Shown: positions 10,830 through 22,660 of the stretch, piece after piece
How the letters are laid out: each line of letters starts with the position of its first letter
Numbering within the stretch: position 1 is the stretch's first letter
Assembly (NCBI GenBank): GCA_964023205.1
Contig: OZ026851.1
Location: 14,239,637-14,303,636, forward strand
DNA length: 64,000 nt
Direction of reading: 5' to 3'
Origin: Lutraria lutraria
Lineage: Eukaryota; Mollusca; Bivalvia; Venerida; Mactridae
The notes under the pieces: generated by a model
What the model saw: the letters and a program-made list of their open reading frames with translations, nothing else
Databases searched by the model: none
Told to the model about the DNA's origin: nothing
Made by a program: the position numbers and the translations under genes

Positions 10830-11873
10830 TGATAAATATAGCTCACTATTCTTCAATAAAGACAAAAAAACAATAAAATGTTATGCCTTTACTGTGGAAC
10901 AATTTTGGTGAACTATTCTCTATTATTTTTTGCAAAAGGTTCGAAAGCAGGTGCTCTTTAATGGCCACCATTTTCTTTTTTTATCTGGGGGTGGTGGGGA
11001 ATATTGAAGTATTAAGATGGTTAATTGATGGATGCGATGATTATTTTCAAGCAGCACATGTACATAATAGATTTTTTTACTTGTCCATTTGATTTGATAG
11101 TCAATATTTCTCAAGTTGATAGAGAAACGCTGAGTTAAAGATTGAGGGGTTCGAAAAATGGTGCGTCCACGATGTATGCATTGTTGTAAATCATTATGAA
11201 TTTGTCTGTGTTTTAAGCATTAATTTTTTTTTTTTTTGAGTGACAATATCTTTATGACGTGATTTGTTCTCACCCCACACTTTATAGATAAATGTATAAT
11301 TGTCATGTTTTATAATTAGTGTCAGTGTTCTGTTTATGTTTGTACAATTAGTTTGTATTCTACAGTGGTATTAAGATGATATTTGGTGGGAAATAATTAA
11401 TTTATCATGGCTGTGTAATATCTTAGTTATGACTTTTAGCCACAACTTTGCTATCATGCAACCACAGTATGTCGGTCAATAGCTATTTTATGTCGTTAAA
11501 TAACTATTCATAGCTTGTGTTATATTTGTTAATGTGCCAACAGACTTCAGATTTTGTATCTTGTATGAGTATGTTATACAGCTAAGAATGACTTGTGGCA
11601 ACAACCACAGAATTTTCCAATAAATTCTTGTGTTGTTTTCAATTGTCTTTTCAATAACAAATTGAGACACAAACTTCAGTTTTCCACCTTGTGCTTCTCA
11701 GCTTGTTTTATGTTTTAAAAATTCTAATTTCATCAATTCTATCCTATGTACATTTAGTGTATTTTTGTATTGAGCTATAGAATTAAATAGAATTTGTTAT
11801 TTTTAGAAATAATTGGATTTACCCACATTAGTGTACATGTAGTTTAACTTTTGTTGTTCTATTTTTATAACAG

Positions 11874-11975
11874 CTTATGAGTTCATTAAAAACTCATCAC
11901 GATGACCACACAGATTCAATTTTACCTGGCAAGAAACATCGTACACTTGCTGGTGCCCTGCACAGGGACATTTAG
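11874..11975 (+). CDS. GPD2: GPD2 alternative last exon A (short, divergent tail)
   Basis: A strong acceptor (pyrimidine-rich, ...ataacag) precedes 33 codons and a TAG, in phase 0 with the FLQ donor. It encodes LMSSLKTHHDDHTDSILPGK and then KHRTLAGALHRDI. It starts with the same LM pair as the canonical end, and the first residues LMSSLK resemble LMNMIK of exon B. The rest is unrelated: His-rich, without the family's C-terminal R-S-x-G-G end. Exon status is inferred from splice site, phase and LM start. No AATAAA is obvious within 500 bases downstream, so its 3' end is unclear. Confidence 0.7.
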   Translation, partial: LMSSLKTHHDDHTDSILPGKKHRTLAGALHRDI

Positions 11976-12194
11976 ATGTAATGTGTTATCTCTGGTTCCC
12001 CTTTTGTTACGTTAATTACTGTTTTTAGTTTAGTTTTCGTTGATTGCCGCAAGACCTCAAATTTCAATTGGAACTGGCAAGTGATTACCTAGCTTTGGCA
12101 AAACTGTTTATCTCTGGCTTACTGGGTTTTGTACATGGCTTTCAGTCTGTTTGAAAGATTTTATAACCCAGACTGTATGCTTTAACTTTGGAAT

Positions 12195-12380
12195 AGTTTT
12201 TATGCCTCCTTATTGATAGACCAAGGGCATATTGTTTTTGGCCTGTCTGTCTGTCAGTCTGTTTGTACCAAACTTTAACGTTGTTTATAAAGTCAAAATG
12301 CTTCCACCTACTATTATCAAACTTCATATGTTGGTTTAGATAAAGGGAATTGTGTCTACGCTGATAAGGTTGTCTGTCTT
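12195..12380 (+). repeat. Dispersed repeat 'TTATGCCTCC...CTTCCACCTAC', copy 1
   Basis: Shares GTCTGTTTGT-CCAA, AATGCTTCCACCTAC and ATCAAACTTCATAT with 47122-47346. Directly followed by the repeat at 12380. Confidence 0.6.
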
Positions 12381-12700
12381 TTATTATACCCCAGAAAATG
12401 AAGATTGAGAGGGGGCATATTGGAGTAAATCTGTCAGTTGTTGGTAGGGCCGTCCATCCGTCGACATACAATAATACAAGTTTGTGGAGCGAACTACTTC
12501 CACATTCCCTAAGCGCTTGCAATGAAACTTGAAATATGTCATCAGCATAAAGTGTAGATGTGCAAGACACAATTTCCATGCCCAGTGATCCACACATTCC
12601 TGAGTTATGTGCCCTTGAACTTAAGCCATATAGTGTACAATGGCATTCTTAGTGTCATAGCGGCGGAGGGTATAAGTCACCTTGTGACAAAGCTCTAGTT
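12380..12700 (+). repeat. Dispersed 'ATACCCC' repeat, copy 3
   Basis: TATTATACCCCAGAAAATGA ... GTGCAAGACACAATTTCCAT ... CACCTTGTGACAAAGCTCTAG. Same family as 1914 and 5369. The minus-strand frame of about 150 residues crossing it is not a gene. Confidence 0.75.
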
Positions 12701-13949
12701 TAACTGCCAGGAATGTAGCCAGGCATACTCATTGAAGAACCTTGATTTCCAAAAATGAAAAACAGTTATTGGCCCAAAATTGATGTCACATTAGAATAAG
12801 GGGACACAGGTCTTGTATAATTGTATTTTTCAAAATAGCCAGAAACATGGGGTACACAAAGTACAGTAATAATTATTTGCACTTTATTTTGCTTCAGGTG
12901 ACATTGACCCCTCCCCTGACCCCTGATATCATAAATGTGGGAGTACTTGAGGTTTGGGGCTAGCTAAACCTCTGAGTTTTCTGAATTTTTAAGAGAGGAA
13001 GTTTTCTGCTTTGCTGATCATAAAAATCTGTTGGTCAATATACTAATTCAGGTCAAAGGTCAATGTCATTATGGACCTTTTGTTTGAGAACAATTGACCT
13101 GTGTTTATTAAACTCCATGCCGTTAGTGCTCATATTGAAATACAAACAGTTCTTGTATTCAAGATAAGTAGTGTAAAGTTCAAGGTCATAATTATGGTCA
13201 AGGTCATGGTACTGTTTAGAATATACTTAGGTTTAGATTAATAACTGGATCACAGTTGTTGCTATGCAACTGTGAAACATCATTTGGAGACTGCCTGATG
13301 TTGATCTTTCTATGGCTTGCTGGGTCAATGGTCAAGGTCTTTCTTATCAAATTGATATCTAATTTTCATACTGAACTGGTGAATATGTATGTAAGCCATT
13401 TGCCGGATGTTAAATCATTGGCCCTTGTTTTTGTCAGGGTGTCAGTGAGCAGTCTTCGAATTGGTGGGTTGCCCCCTGCCCGAAAGGATTTTTTTTCTTT
13501 AAGTCTTTTGGGGGACAACCTAGTTTTAGAGTGTTCCCTTCATAAAGTTTATAGTCGAGCAACCTGTCACAAAAAAATTAATTCAAAGACGTATTGATGG
13601 ACTTTGTTTGTTTGTTTGTAGTTTTACTTGTTGTAATGTTATCTTTTATTCTTATAAGATAAATGCATTTTATACTCTCAGTTACTGTGAAAGAGTTTGT
13701 TAGAAAAATGTCAGTTATTATAACACGTTCTTCATCCTCAAATCTCAATTCATCCAAAATTTGTCAAATTTGCTAAAGTTGAATATTTTTTTGTAAACTG
13801 ATAGAATCTTAGTCTGTGACCTTGGAAACTTTCCTGAGGTCAGGGTCGTAAGATGTATTGGGAAATAACAAAATTGTACAATTTAGGACTACTAGCCACA
13901 AAACTTGAAGTCACACTGTGCGTTTATATCACAAACAGAATTGTTAATA

Positions 13950-14113
13950 CAGTGCAACCTGTCCAAAACAACACCCTTTGGGAGTAGCAGAAATATGTTA
14001 TTGTTGAGAGGTTGTTGCTCTAGAGAGGTTAAATTAGTAGTGGGAAAAAAATCATGCTGTTGTTGGAGGGAGGTTGTTGCTCAAGAAAGGGCTGCTCTGG
14101 AGAGGTTGTACTG
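13950..14113 (+). mobile_element. MITE family CAGTGCAACCTCTCC, copy 1
   Basis: Termini CAGTGCAACCTGTCC and GGAGAGGTTGTACTG with TA on both sides. Other copies at 38790-38964, 44443-44597 and 55681-55838. The interior has repeated GTTGTTGCTC(T/A)AGA blocks. Confidence 0.8.
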
Positions 14114-14944
14114 TAGTGTGATTTATGTAAAAAACCTGTTACAATTCTGTTACAAATACACTAGAGAAGTAATTTGAGCATGAACAGCAGGTTGGTGATA
14201 ATTACTCTTCGACTCAAATTTTTTTCGTGCATTTGTTTATATATTTTTTTTGTCATATAGGTTATGGCCAGTATAAGGGTGTTCCAGGGACCTTATCAAT
14301 ATAAACAGTTTAAAATATTCACGGACGCTCCAAGGTGGAGATAAATTAATATTAAACATATATTCCCTGTGTGATTTAGTAAGAATATGTGTGCACCCAA
14401 TTATCAATAACTACATCTTTATTGCTGTTCTTTAAACAATATGCTTAACATATACAAATTTTAGCTGCCGCAAAAACCTATATTTTGCAATCACATTGAT
14501 GCACCTAATTAATTCTTGGTCAAATTTACATATTATATTTTTGATTGCCAGACCATCCTGTTTTACAAAAAAACAACACTTTCATTGCCACATAAATATT
14601 TGAAGATGGAAACAAAAATTAGTGATGATTACCTGAACACATTGGGTCAACAACATTTTCTACTAAATTAATGTAATAGTAAATTTGACTCATCGATTTG
14701 AAATTTCAGGGTAAGAAGCTTTTTTACTAATTTGAAAAGTCAAAATACTATTTTAAGGGTCAAATGAGTGCACTGGACAATACTAATAAACACAATACAC
14801 TCTTTGACTTACTCACCATAAGGGATAAGGATATATATATATATATGTCACTGATATATCCTTTGATTATTGCACAATTCATATTCTGAATACAACTAGA
14901 TAAGTTTTGTTCTTTAATTATAAGAAACACTACAAGTGATAATT

Positions 14945-15183
14945 ATGCCCTTCTTTCAAAGAAAAGGGGGTATTTTGCTTTGCACATGTCAGTTCGTCCG
15001 TCCGTCCGTAACCAAACCTTGTCCGGACAATAACTGAAGAACTATTTGGCCTAGCTCCTCAGATTTGGTTGGGAGATTGGACATAACATGTAGATGACCC
15101 CTATAGATTTTGAAGTCAGTAGGTCAAGGTCTTACTATCCAGGTGGCCTTTAGAGGGCATCAGTGTTTCACAAACACTTCTTG
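14945..15183 (+). repeat. Dispersed repeat 'TTATGCCC...GGGGGTAT', copy 1
   Basis: Starts TTATGCCCTTCTTTCAAAGA, has GTCCGTCCGTCCGTAACCAA, and ends TTTCACAAACACTTCTTGT. The same order is seen at 21680-21892. Located in a GPD2 intron. Confidence 0.65.
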
Positions 15184-15356
15184 TTTATTATTTTTCGTTA
15201 TTCATTAGGTAAATTATCAGCTGAGCTAACATTTCATTTGCAAATATAATATTTAGTATCAAACAATTGCTTTTGAAACGTTTATAAAACATTTGTTTAA
15301 GAACAGCCATTGATAATTGTGTATTAACAAACTCTAAAATGTTACAGTCTATGCTA

Positions 15357-15466
15357 CAGTCAAACCAGTGAACACAAGACCACTTGAATTCCAGATAAAA
15401 TTTGGCAGTTAATTGCATGTTATCTCGTTAAATATGCTTATGTGACTTTAAACACTGGTTTGACTG
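15357..15466 (+). mobile_element. MITE of the CAGTCAAACC family, internally deleted
   Basis: CAGTCAAACCAGTG at the left and CACTGGTTTGACTG at the right form a perfect 14-bp inverted pair; 110 bp overall. TA flanks the left end only. Confidence 0.7.
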
Positions 15467-16039
15467 TTGTATAATTAATTTATTTCTTTTATTTTTTTAT
15501 TTTGTCTCTACAGCTTGTAAAGACTACAATATTTGAAACTTGGAAGTTTCAGTGATTTTTTAAAAAGCCTTTTATTTTTAGTATAGGCAGTAGTAATAGA
15601 CCTGTGATGGTGGTTCATCCTGCTCTGATAAGCCAGCTTTTGTTTTTTTCTCAAAATTATGAAATTAAAAATATGTATTGAAATTGGTTCTGAACTGTTA
15701 TCATGCATACAGTAATTACAGTTTAACACATTTTGTAGTCTTTTAAAGTTTTTATGTGTATTATTTAATACTTGATACATTGACCCTGATATTTAGAGTG
15801 ACCTTGACCTTTTTTTTCTTCATCCATAGAAATGTTTAAAACTCAGTTTGTCACTATGTATATCCCTGTTATGGTTTAAGACATACATCTTTATATTGTT
15901 GGATTTATGGATTAGTATTAATATATCTTACACTAACCTCCCCTTTGTTAATATTTCTGTTAGTTTTGTCTCTGGAACGCATCAGTATAACATGATTAAG
16001 TTAACTAATTCATGTGTCAAGTTTACTGAATATGTTTGT

Positions 16040-16990
16040 TCACGTTAGTGTTGCGTGTTTGTTAGTGTCACATGTGTGTTAGTGTTTTGTGTGTGTTAGT
16101 GTCACGTGTGTTAGTGTCACATGTGTGTTAGTGTTTTTGTGTGTTAGGGTCACATGTATGTTAGTGTGACATGTTGTCAATGTATCATGTGCGTTTAGTG
16201 TCATATGTGTGTTAATGTCACATGTTACCAGTGTGTTTGTGTTTTGTTAGTATAACTTGTTGCCAGTGTAACATGTATGTTAGTGTAACATGTTATCAAT
16301 ATGACATGTGTTTGTTAGTGCAGCATGATTGTTAGTGTAACATGTTATCAATGTAACATGTGTTTATTAGTGCAGCATGATTGTTAGTGTAACATGTTAT
16401 CAATGTAACATTTGTATGTTAGTGCAGCATGTTTGTTAGTGTAACATGTTATCAATGTAACATTTGTATGTTAGTGTAGCATGTTTGTTAGTGTAACATG
16501 TTACCAATGTAACATGTGTTTGTTAGTGCAGCATGTTTGTTAGTGTAACATGATATCAATATGACATGTGTTTGTTAGTGCAGCATGATTGTTAGTGTAA
16601 CATGTTATCAATGTAACATTTGTATGTTAGTGCAGCATGTTTGTTAGTGTAACATGTTATCAATGTAACATTTGTATGTTAGTGTAGCATGTTTGTTAGT
16701 GTAACATGTTACCAATGTAACATGTGTTTGTTAGTGCAGCATGTTTGTTAGTGTAACATGTTATCAATTTGACATTTGTTTGTTAGTGTTGTGTGTTTGT
16801 TAGTGTAACATGTTATCAATTTGACATTTGTTTGTTAGTGCAGCAGTTACCAGTGTAACGTGTATGTTAGTGCCACATGTTTGTTAGCGTAACATGTTGC
16901 CAGTGTAGCGTGTATGTTAGTGCCACATGTTTTGGTCTCACATGTGTGTGTGTGTTAGTATAACATGCTCATATGTGTTTCATGTATGTT
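16040..16990 (+). repeat. TTAGTGT(A)ACATGT minisatellite with nested periods
   Basis: Short GTTAGTGT(C/A)ACATGT units are organised into longer units of about 60 bp (TTAGTGTAACATGTTATCAA, TGTAACATTTGTATG, GCAGCATGTTTG). A block of roughly 240 bp is itself repeated (compare 16320-16540 with 16560-16760). It lies in the intron before the canonical GPD2 last exon. Confidence 0.9.
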
Positions 16991-18142
16991 AATGTAAACT
17001 TATATTTTGGTCTTAAACATTTGTATTTTATTTATGTCAACCTATGTTATTTTTTTCGTTGCATATTTGGTAATATAATGTAGAACTTACACAGAGGTAT
17101 ATTGGTATGTTACTTAATTACCACTGTGCACTTTCATTTATTTATATTATAGTGCAATTAAAGTATATAAAGTGCACCTAAACAATATTATAATGATCTA
17201 TTTGTACAAATGCATGACAAATTAAAACTAGAAAAATGTGGATAACACTTTCGCTCCATTAATTAGGAATCCAGGAATGTTTCTTGTTCTTAAGAAGTTA
17301 TGAGTTGTCATAAAACTGTGTAAGAATTTAATCAAGACTGCATAGCACAATAAGATTTAATCATTTGCTGCAGAATGCCTGCCTAGTTTGATTCTAGTCC
17401 ACAAACAATAATTTGTTTAAGACAGTTATATCCAACAAATTAAAAAGTTGAATTTCGGCGAACGTAATACTGGTTGTTCCACAATATCAAACTACCAGTA
17501 AACAAACATTGTGTAATTTTAAAGTTAAGTTCAATCAGTTATAATATTAGTTATACATAATGTTTATTTTGTTTCATATTGTAAAATTAAAATTGTAAGA
17601 ATTTTACATCATGATTTGATGTAATTTGTTACCTTTACTTTGAAGAGCTAGAAGAAATTGAATTACCACATTTCACTGGGCGCAAGCATTTGAAGCTATT
17701 GCCAGAAAAAAGAGAGATAATTTAGCATTCATTTTTATTTTATCTGATGTGCCATATTTTAACCATAAGGCTTAAAAGTTTGAAAATTTGGCTGGTAGTT
17801 AAGGAAATATTAATCTTTATTATTATATATTTATCTAAGACTGTGTTAACAAACATATGCTGGAAAACAGATTTATTCATTCAGCACAATGTAACAGGGG
17901 CTAGTTAAGTACAGAATGCACATTCTTAAAAAATCAGATACCAAGAAAATATGCAGATAAAAAATGACTACTTACAGTGTTTTTACTGAAAAAAAGTCAA
18001 CATCTTAACATTAAACTTTTATTTTTGATTGTGGTAATTTTCTGGGTCAGTTGCATTAGGGCAAACATTCATATTTCTATTCTTGGTCTTAACCTATTGG
18101 TATTATATTTAACAACTTACATAGATTTTCTTTCCATTTCAG

Positions 18143-18256
18143 TTGATGAATATGATAAAAATAGGTCAACTATCCAATTCTCGATTTGCTAAAGCGGCCG
18201 AATTAAACCTAGATGTTGAAAAGATATCAGTCGAACGAAGTGGCGGTGGAGTTTGA
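18143..18256 (+). CDS. GPD2: GPD2 alternative last exon B (canonical tail)
   Basis: Acceptor tttccatttcag, in phase 0 with the FLQ donor at 8751. It has 37 codons and TGA, encoding LMNMIKIGQLSNSRFAKAAE and LNLDVEKISVERSGGGV. Vertebrate GPD2 ends with an equivalent LM...SGSRLA...AEENLD...DRSCGGL tail, so this is the conserved C-terminus. Candidate poly(A) signals lie far downstream (AATAAA at about 19652 and at 20089-20094, the latter followed by T/G-rich sequence), implying a 3' UTR of up to about 1.8 kb. Confidence 0.9.
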   Translation: MMNMIKIGQLSNSRFAKAAELNLDVEKISVERSGGGV

Positions 18257-19689
18257 TCTCATCTTACGTGGAATAATTTGTTATATATGAGTTAGGCCAA
18301 CATCTTAATTGTTTGTTTTTTTGTACCCAAACCTGATTTGTTCTTAAATGATAATCATGAAAAATCACCTTTTTTCAAGCCATTTCTGAAACATGGCTAG
18401 CAAGAATTATGGTTTAATTTGCTGAGTATTTAAAAGATGATCATTTTGGGTATGATAAGCAAACAATTAAATGGTGTTCCTGGAACAACTTGATAAGTGA
18501 TTAACGGATGATATTATATAATATTGAAAAGACTTTATTCTTGTTTAATGTGTTAATTGTAAACTTGTAAGTAACTCTGTTATATATCTTTTTCTGGGTG
18601 TTAATATAAAACTGTTTTTCTTGTTATTTTTGTTGTTGATGTGCTGGTGTTTTTAAACTCACCTTGTCTGGGTTTAACCCTGTTAAAATAATTATTTGGA
18701 GGTCTTTGGATCATGTGGTGATGATCTTCTTTCTGTCAACTCGTCAAAGTACCATTGCATCAGCACCAAAAAGGATTTCATTGAAATTTGCATGGAAGCA
18801 TTCTCTAAATTAATAAGTCATAATTGTTCAGAAATTTGCTATAACATCTTTCATTTAGTTTTAATGACTCATATTTCAAAATATGATAAAAAATAGATAC
18901 CTTTGATTAGATACCGTAACTTGGGATTTGAGACAGGTGTAATATGTAGAGTGTATATTGTGGTGTATACTGATGGCAGGATGTATGCCAAAAACTTTCA
19001 GAAAAGGTTACCAATTTTCTGTTGCAGTCTTCTCTTAATATGTTGATTGTTAGCCCTGTTATCTTATAGCTTTGTTCAATTTTTGTTTTTATACATGTGC
19101 TAAAAAAACTTTAATGAACCATACCCCACCCAGATGTTTATATGCTGATTTGCGACACAGTTGAAATTAACTGTACCCCACCCACCTTACCCCAAAAAAA
19201 AGAAACTGTATGAAATATAAGTGTATTATGCATACTCATATTCCATGAGGAATTCAAGCCAACTCACTGCCTGTGAAACTTATGCCTTGAAACTACTGAC
19301 TGCTTTTGGCATTTTTCTTTTTGTTTTGAAATATAAAGAAATTTTCCAATCCTCGTGAAAGTGTACGGTTTATAATCCAGTTATCAGCTATGTATGTTGT
19401 TTCTTCCCTAATCTGTCCTAGCTGCCTTCCTTGAAGACAAGTATTAATTTAAGTTATAAACACCTAAAAATACTGAACGTCATGGATTTCTACTTTTGCA
19501 TTTAATAAGATGAGATCTTTACATCTTTAAAATACCCTGTCTGTCTTTCAGACATTACTGTGTTTACATTCATTGTCAAGTTGAGACTTTAAATTTGAGG
19601 CTTTTAATGTATCTTTTTACCATAAACATCTGTTTTCGTGTCCTGGGCTAAATAAACTTACACTTTGTGGCACACAGGGTAGAAATATA

Positions 19690-19844
19690 CACAAACCTGT
19701 GTTAGCCGTCACCTCCGAAATAAAGCCATCCTGTGAATAAAGGCCATTATTTTATAAACTATCACTGACTAGAATAAAATGACCTTCATACAAAGGCCAC
19801 ATTCTATATTTCCCAAGGGTGGCCTTTGTTCACAGGTTTGACTG
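19690..19844 (+). mobile_element. MITE of the CAGTCAAACCTGTG family in the GPD2 3' region
   Basis: Left CACAAACCTGTGTTAG (terminus worn) and right CACAGGTTTGACTG followed by TA, with inverted AAAGGCC/GGCCTTT blocks inside. It overlaps the likely long 3' UTR. Confidence 0.65.
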
Positions 19845-20088
19845 TATATATGTAAAAGATAAATTATGTACAATTACTAATTCATGGTTATATATTATTG
19901 CAATTATTGAATTTTCTTTATTAAGTTTTGTATGTTAATTTTTCTTATGTTGCATCAAAGTGCTGATTCAAAATTTATTTATTTGTCATTATCCTGCAAC
20001 CATTTTTATGTGTTAGAATACTTAAATTAGTTCATACCTGAATGTTTGTCTGTGTGTTTGTGTGTTCGTATTCTGTTCATTCCATATC

Positions 20089-20094
20089 AATAAA
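20089..20094 (+). promoter_or_regulatory. Candidate poly(A) signal for GPD2 (exon B transcript)
   Basis: AATAAA about 1.8 kb after the TGA, followed by a T/G-rich stretch (CCCCTCTGTCTTGGTATTCG). An earlier AATAAA occurs at about 19652. The choice between them cannot be settled from sequence. Confidence 0.35.
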
Positions 20095-20865
20095 TGGGTA
20101 TTTAAAAAATCCCCTCTGTCTTGGTATTCGACTGTCAGGTATATTGTATAATTTAGTTTGTATATATATTTTATTTTTTATTGTTAAAATGTTTTTATTT
20201 TATTAAAAATAAGTTTTCTTTTGAAAAATAGGTTATCAGGCTTCATTTATATTACTATAGGTCACACACATCTATATTAATATAGGTCACACATGCATAT
20301 ATATTTTGTATCTTATAGAATTTGTTTGAATGGAACAATTTTAGAACTTTGTTTGAATGTTTACAATCGTTTGTGTTTTCAAAATTGTTACATTTTAGCC
20401 TCAAATATATATACATGTATGTACCCTAATTGTGTAACCAGACGTGTATTGTACATGTTCAAGTATGACTTACTTCCCATATTCATCTGAATAGCCTTAG
20501 ATGGTTTTTGTCTTAAATATTTATATAATATTGTTTGTCTCTCATAGGAAAGTTGTATTTAATATGTTGAAACTGAGTCGCTTATTTTTCAACATATTAA
20601 ATATTTATGTTTGCAATTACCGTATACAACATATTTAATGCAATAATGTCCGGATTTGTGAAAAGTTTTCGTGTAAAACACTGTGTTCTATTATTTTTTT
20701 TTTTTGGCTTCATTGTGTAGATCAGTGCCTTTAGTATATGATTGTATACTGTTAGAAGTATATGTTTGAGTATTTTAATTCTTTAAGTGTGTGGAATGGT
20801 AAAAAAGTCACAGATCATGAGGGAAATTAGGGTAGATAAGGTAACAATAGAATAAATTTTTTAGC

Positions 20866-21057
20866 TCCTCCCTTTTCGAAGAAAGTCGAGTTATTATGAT
20901 TGCTGTCACACCTGCGTCTGCGTCATGTAAAAAGTTTAATGTAGCTCATAAGTCAGAAACTATAAGAGGTAGCAACATGAAACTTCATCGGTGGATAGAT
21001 CTCACTGAGGTGGTGAACAGATGAGTGTTGGCACCGCTAGCAGTGCTCTTGTTTTTA
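20866..21057 (+). repeat. Dispersed repeat 'TAGCTCCTCCC...GGTGGATAGATCTC'
   Basis: A longer copy of the repeat whose end is at 95-165. Starts TTTAGCTCCTCCCTTTTCGA and ends GCAGTGCTCTTG. Confidence 0.55.
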
Positions 21058-21679
21058 TACCAAATAAAACAATATGTTTGAAGTCCCTAATTGCAGTACG
21101 AAAGCTTGTAATGTTGATTAAGCTCTCATAAATACAGTGCCATACTAAGTCCTTAACTTTGAACATTGTATCTCGAGGGTTCAACGCAACAGTGTCGTAA
21201 CTCGTATTGAAATGAGAACAAGTTACTACAGTGTTGCGCTGAGCCCTCGATCTGTGAAATCCTGTCTTTTATCCTTGTTTTAACTTTAAAAGTTCCAAAT
21301 AAAACCATGCAATTAACTTGTTTTTGGAAGTGACAAATTGTTTGTTAAATGTCATAAGGACTCATCAGAATTGGACTTGATGGTAAATAAATGTATAGAA
21401 TATATTAACACTGTTACAAGTCTAATTATTTTTTAGGTTACTTAGTTTTCCTGTTTTCGTGTCTGAAAGCAAAGTAATGCAATATATGAAGTGATTATGT
21501 TTTGCAAAAAGAAATGATTGTGTTAACATTTAGCTAACCCTTTATCACTGATGTTAATCCAGGTTTCTGAAAAATTTAAGGAAGAATCCTACCTTCTAAG
21601 TACAAATTTTTAAGGTATGCTTGGAAAAAAAATTAGGTAAGAGAAAGTTTTTTTTACCTACCCGGTACCTACCCTATTT

Positions 21680-21892
21680 ATTATGCCCCATTTAAAAAAA
21701 GGGGGGTATATTGCTCTGGATCTGTTGGTCGGTCCGTCCATAACCAAACATTGTCCGACCAATAACTTGAGATTCGGCCTTAAGCTCTTCAGATTTAATT
21801 GGAAGGTTGGTCAACACATGTAGAAGACCCCTATTGATTTTGAGGTCAAGGTCACGAGGTGGCATTTGTGTTTCACATACACTTCTTGCTTT
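21680..21892 (+). repeat. Dispersed repeat 'TTATGCCCC...GGGGGGTAT', copy 2
   Basis: TTATGCCCCATTTAAAAAAA, GGTCCGTCCATAACCAAACA, ending TTTCACATACACTTCTTGC. Same arrangement as 14945-15183. Confidence 0.65.
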
Positions 21893-21953
21893 GTTCTTTT
21901 TCTTGTAACCCTAAACATGGCTTAATTCTAGCCTTATTGATCTGTGGTTTATA

Positions 21954-22040
21954 CAGTCAAACCTGGTGACAATAGCCTTTAATTTGTTGTTGGCATGAAT
22001 TTGGCCTTTATTAAGAGATAGTCTTCTTCAGAGGTTTTAT
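21954..22040 (+). mobile_element. MITE fragment, CAGTCAAACCTG family
   Basis: Left terminus TA-CAGTCAAACCTGGTGA, then GGCCTTTATTAAGAGATAG. The right end is worn (CAGAGGTTTTATTTAG). Confidence 0.5.
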
Positions 22041-22370
22041 TTAGTGTGTGATATCTATAAGCAAGTACTGCAGTATGACTGTTGTGTACAAGTCGTTATA
22101 CACTCTGCTTTGATTGTACAATGTACAAGTAATTAGTTATTTACAATTAGGCGTTTTTATGTTGCACATTTTTGTAGCTTCTACTTTTAACAGACAATTT
22201 AACATCAATTATTTTTGTAAGGCAGTCTTTATTTAGACTATGACAACTTTTTTAATGCAATATAAGTTTGAGAAAACTGTCTCTGTAATTTTATGTTCGT
22301 TCTAGATGTTTTGCTATACAGAATGTTTGTCTGTGCTTCATGAAATCCATGTATTGTCCTGTCTGATCGA

Positions 22371-22660
22371 TGGTTGAGTCAGTGGTAACATGATGGACTT
22401 CTAACTGAAAGGTTGGGTGGGTTCCAGTCTCAACTCCATCTTCCGAAATTATAGGGACACTTTTTCAGAGTCCCCATCCCGACTATTGAGCCTGATACTG
22501 TGTTTAGAAACTCACGGGTGAGGCATGTATCAATGCTTTACACTGGGCACGTTAAAGAACCAGGAAAAACTGTGTGATATATGAGTAGGGACATAAATGC
22601 CTGGTTCTCCTGTATCTTCTCTCCCCTTTCTCTAGAGCGGCTCTAATTGGGCCTAAATAA
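22371..22660 (+). mobile_element. tRNA-headed SINE, copy 2
   Basis: Head TTGAGTCAGTGGTAACATGA and GGTGGGTTCCAGTCTC, with a body shared with 6278-6605 (agggacactttttcagagtcc, gtatcaatgctttacac, gggacataaatgcctggttc, ctctagagcggctct). Confidence 0.7.

Larger units (their letters stand above)
1056..18256 (+). other. GPD2: GPD2 gene, 3' part (mitochondrial glycerol-3-phosphate dehydrogenase)
   Basis: Gene-level entry. Known role of the family: an FAD-dependent enzyme of the inner mitochondrial membrane that oxidises sn-glycerol 3-phosphate to dihydroxyacetone phosphate and passes electrons to ubiquinone (glycerol-phosphate shuttle). Its two C-terminal EF-hands make it calcium sensitive. Seen here: exons 1056-1190, 2932-3110, 3701-3832, 4769-4927, 6084-6269 and 8653-8751, then either 11874-11975 or 18143-18256. 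All have GT/AG borders and consistent phases. They encode about 330 residues that follow the vertebrate GPD2 C-terminal half in order (RRGDVLSAW, GKWTTYR, YGDKAFKVAKMA, TGKRWP, EYACTAIDVI, RRTRLAF, two EF-hands). The N-terminal FAD-binding half lies before the window. Confidence 0.95.

Noticed and set aside
12142..12597. 151-residue minus-strand frame
   Set aside because: Lies across two dispersed repeats (12195-12380 and 12380-12700) also found elsewhere. The translation matches no family.
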